From Methanosarcina sp. KYL-1 (GTDB taxonomy: Archaea; Halobacteriota; Methanosarcinia; Methanosarcinales; Methanosarcinaceae), in NCBI RefSeq assembly GCF_024372725.1, contig NZ_VOUA01000010.1, forward strand, positions 1 through 64,000: a DNA stretch of 64,000 nucleotides, read 5' to 3'. Position numbers and translations under genes: made by a program. The notes below the pieces were generated by a model. The model was not told the DNA's origin, did no database searches, and was given only the letters and a program-made list of their open reading frames with translations. Shown here in pieces: positions 62,268-64,000 of this stretch; positions within the stretch are counted from its first letter, which is position 1; every line of letters begins with the position of its first letter.

Positions 62268-62379
62268 GCAGCAATTAGAAAAAAGCGGCTTAACAAGCTA
62301 ACTTAACTCGCAATTAAGTTAATTACATCTTTACTTATAAAGATTCTCTTTAAGCCGTTTTTCTTTTCAATTGCTGCTT
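62266..62379. repeat. Nested inverted repeat (cruciform-like)
   Basis: Outer arms of about 28-30 bp with few mismatches: AAGCAGCAATT...CGGCTTAA (62266-62293) and TTAAGCCG...AATTGCTGCTT (62350-62379). Inside is a second perfect stem TAACTTAA (62299-62306) / TTAAGTTA (62314-62321) with a 7-bp loop. It lies between the RHH gene and the 57-aa gene, upstream of the DUF927 gene. Candidate terminator, operator or replication origin. Confidence 0.8.
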
Positions 62380-62405
62380 TACAGGTATCAATCAGAGGTC
62401 TAATT

Positions 62406-62579
62406 ATGTTTAAAAGTAGCTCGGATACCGGAAGGTCTTTTTCTGAATGGGCAAAGGCAACTTACAGGCAGAAAAGGGATATTGTAGAAATCATGTACAA
62501 AAGCTCCGATCCCTACGAAAAAGCTATAGCTTCAATGATAAAGAAAGCTGCGGGATGTGGTCACAATGGGGAGAATTAA
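62406..62579 (+). CDS. Small hypothetical protein, 57 aa
   Basis: AGAGGT stands 6 nt before the ATG. Sequence SFSEWAKATYRQKRDIVEIM, DPYEKAIASMIKKAAGCGHN: a compact, basic, helical protein. Not recognised. It is the first gene of the row leading to the DUF927 gene. Confidence 0.6.
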   Translation: MFKSSSDTGRSFSEWAKATYRQKRDIVEIMYKSSDPYEKAIASMIKKAAGCGHNGEN

Positions 62580-62625
62580 AATAAAAAAATATGTTGTGGC
62601 TGCCACCCCGCAGGATGCAGTTTAA
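62566..62625 (+). CDS. Possible 19-aa ORF overlapping the 57-aa gene
   Basis: ATG at 62566 lies inside the end of the previous gene in another frame (MGRIKIKKYVVAATPQDAV). Its stop overlaps the AAGGAGG that serves the DUF927 gene. The overlaps fit a coupled row of small genes, but its size makes it uncertain. Confidence 0.3.
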   Translation: MGRIKIKKYVVAATPQDAV

Positions 62626-62640
62626 GGAGGTCCGGGGATA

Positions 62641-64000
62641 ATGGCGGCTGTTATATCATATAGGGGTGAGCTCTTACAAAAATTCAATAAAATCCCCCGG
62701 GACCTGGATACTGATCTGAAGGACCTGAATGAAGATTTAGCTGACATTATTATTGCATATCCAAAAATGAAAAAGATCTTGGGTAAAAAACAATGGGCAA
62801 TTCAGGACTTTATGGATGCTGCTGAAATCCTTGGAAGAATGTGTCAGCTTGCATTTTGGGAAGCCGAGGAGGTCTTTAAGGCATATGCTCCGGAGGATTG
62901 GGAAGACATCCACGATGCGTATAGAAATGAAATGATTGACAAGTATTTCAATGGCATCGAATATACAGATCTAAATAATTTTGAAGTCGATTTTGATATT
63001 TACCCTTACCAGGTATCCAAAGAAGGGATAAAAAAGGAAGGTACAGAAGGGGAAGGATGCAGAACCATAACAAGAACCCCGGTAATCCTTCATAGGATAG
63101 GGGAATGTGTAGATGATGAGTCATATAAGTACATGATTATGTACAAGACCATAACCGGACAGATTCTTAAAAAGTGGGTGGACCCGGAAATATTGCTTAC
63201 TTCCAGCATGAAAGAGCTCATAAACTCCGGGCTTCAGTTTACCGATAAGGACATATCAGAATTGAAGTTTTATTTTAAGCAGCTGCTTAATAATGCAAAT
63301 CAGATACCCCTAGAATACACAGCAAATAAAAACGGCTGGAAAAAAGAAAATACGGTTTTAATTACCGGGTCCTATGCTCACACAGCTGCAGGGAAAAAAG
63401 AGATTTTAGCCTTAACTGAGGAAATAGCCGGAGCCTATGAAGTAAGGGGAAATAAAAAAGAATGGATAGAAAACATAAAGCCCTTACTCGATTTTGATTT
63501 AATAAGGCTGAAATGTTACGCAACAGTTGCAGCTTTGATAATTCGGTTTATTAGCGTGAGGTCCTTCATAGTACACAATTACTATGAAAGCAGCGGGCTT
63601 AAGTCGGTATCTATGCAGCTTGCAGCTTCCTTAATGGGAAATCCCTTAGAGCTTATCAAAGATGCAGATAGTACTAAAGTAGGGATTGAAAAGACTTTGG
63701 AGTATAACACGGATACCCCTATCTATTTTGATGAAACCAGCAATAACAAAGAGTTTCAAGATGTAATTTACATGATAGGGAATGAACAGGGGAAAAATAG
63801 GGGAAATAAAGACGGAGGAATTGACAAAGCCGGGAAATGGAAAACGGTAGTACAGACCACCGGAGAAACCCCATTGTCCAAAGGTCAAAGCACCAATACA
63901 GGCATACAAATGCGAGTAATTGAAATCTTTGAAGGTATCCCCCGCTTAGATGCAGATTACATAGAAAGGGTAAAGGAAACCCTAGACAACAATTACGGCT
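62641..64000 (+). CDS. DUF927-domain protein (helicase/primase-like), partial
   Basis: At least 453 codons, open to the right edge. AAGGAGG precedes the ATG. The first 220 residues are a variable region. From about residue 240 the DUF927 ATPase-like domain appears: VLITGSYAHTAAG, then YYESSGLKSVSMQLAASLMG in the P-loop position, PIYFDETSNNKEFQDVIYMIGNEQGKNRGN in the Walker B region, and KWKTVVQTTGETPLSKG, TGIQMRVIEIF. DUF927 proteins occur in mobile elements with primase or helicase parts and may act in replication. The P-loop reads SSGLKS rather than GKT/GKS, so ATP binding is uncertain. Confidence 0.82.
   Translation, partial: MAAVISYRGELLQKFNKIPRDLDTDLKDLNEDLADIIIAYPKMKKILGKKQWAIQDFMDAAEILGRMCQLAFWEAEEVFKAYAPEDWEDIHDAYRNEMIDKYFNGIEYTDLNNFEVDFDIYPYQVSKEGIKKEGTEGEGCRTITRTPVILHRIGECVDDESYKYMIMYKTITGQILKKWVDPEILLTSSMKELINSGLQFTDKDISELKFYFKQLLNNANQIPLEYTANKNGWKKENTVLITGSYAHTAAGKKEILALTEEIAGAYEVRGNKKEWIENIKPLLDFDLIRLKCYATVAALIIRFISVRSFIVHNYYESSGLKSVSMQLAASLMGNPLELIKDADSTKVGIEKTLEYNTDTPIYFDETSNNKEFQDVIYMIGNEQGKNRGNKDGGIDKAGKWKTVVQTTGETPLSKGQSTNTGIQMRVIEIFEGIPRLDADYIERVKETLDNNYG

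Larger units (their letters stand above)
58678..64000 (+). mobile_element. Integrative element (left part), inserted in yjbQ
   Basis: From the broken yjbQ gene rightwards: tyrosine recombinase, small hypothetical proteins, an RHH regulator, a nested inverted repeat, and a DUF927 protein, mostly AT-rich and unlike the chromosomal genes. The right end is not reached. No capsid or conjugation gene is seen, so plasmid or virus origin is open. Confidence 0.75.

Overview
The window reads as chromosome of a methanogenic archaeon of the Methanosarcina type. The grounds are a Methanosarcina-type phosphoserine aminotransferase, a DUF2121 proteasome-like protein, multi-PAS histidine kinases without receiver domains, COG1361 envelope proteins, archaeal TATA-box promoters, long intergenic regions full of short tandem repeats, and two genes interrupted by an in-frame TAG where the protein clearly continues. 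TAG can be read as pyrrolysine in Methanosarcina. The genus is an inference; no rRNA or tRNA gene lies in the window.

Layout. 1-7 kb: repeats, an endonuclease III-like glycosylase, a PAS kinase with an early TAG, and a membrane-anchored Acg-like nitroreductase. 7-14 kb: an envelope block with a MacB/LolCDE-like ABC operon including a COG1361 surface protein, three small or medium membrane proteins, and a membrane protein-winged helix pair. Three nearly identical 53-bp promoter boxes tie this block together. 14-19 kb: ferredoxin-radical SAM protein, pirin with a duplicated leader, DUF2121, an adenine deaminase remnant and serC. 19-25.5 kb: AT-rich mobile zone (MITE, IS fragments, an IS200/IS605 tnpA element, a methyltransferase) followed by a large bacterial-type 5-oxoprolinase. 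25.8-28.8 kb: two paralogous cassettes of tiny membrane proteins and SbsA-Ig-like proteins. 28.9-37.2 kb: flavoredoxin-like protein, MscL, an aldo/keto reductase, an FtrABCD-like ABC/DUF2318 operon divergent from a BlaI-BlaR-like pair, and a ferredoxin-nitroreductase. 37.4-44.3 kb: a fused RelB-RelE-like protein, CMD protein, GNAT, cupin, MFS exporter, corrinoid adenosyltransferase and YihY protein. 45-58.2 kb: sodium/solute symporter with small accessory subunit, isochorismatase-like hydrolase, nitroreductase-like protein, second PAS kinase, DUF1015, a decayed surface-protein gene, a NosD-like secreted protein with an in-frame TAG, a catalase pseudogene and rubrerythrin. 58.4-64 kb: an integrative element whose tyrosine recombinase sits just inside a truncated yjbQ gene. 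It carries small ORFs, a ribbon-helix-helix protein with an apparent ACG start, a nested inverted repeat and a DUF927 protein running off the right edge.

The most unusual signal is a family of five minus-strand elements between 27.4 and 43.4 kb. Each has a TATA box followed, at a constant 28-29 bp, by a hairpin with stem GGGCATCTGA/TCAGATGCCC. The AUG of a short hydrophobic ORF (MPYxxL) lies inside the second stem arm. The elements precede unrelated genes (Ig cassette, RelBE fusion, GNAT, corrinoid adenosyltransferase). They could be a mobile promoter/leader, a small-RNA family or a type-I-toxin-like peptide family. A second dispersed family has a hairpin whose stem changes in a compensatory way between five copies.

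Functionally the window mixes oxidative-stress and redox proteins (rubrerythrin, dead catalase, nitroreductases, aldo/keto reductase), envelope transport and sensing, and two regulatory circuits that can be proposed from DNA motifs: the BlaI-like operators and the 53-bp boxes. Many genes use TTG or GTG starts with strong Shine-Dalgarno sequences, several appear leaderless, and a few may use CTG or ACG.
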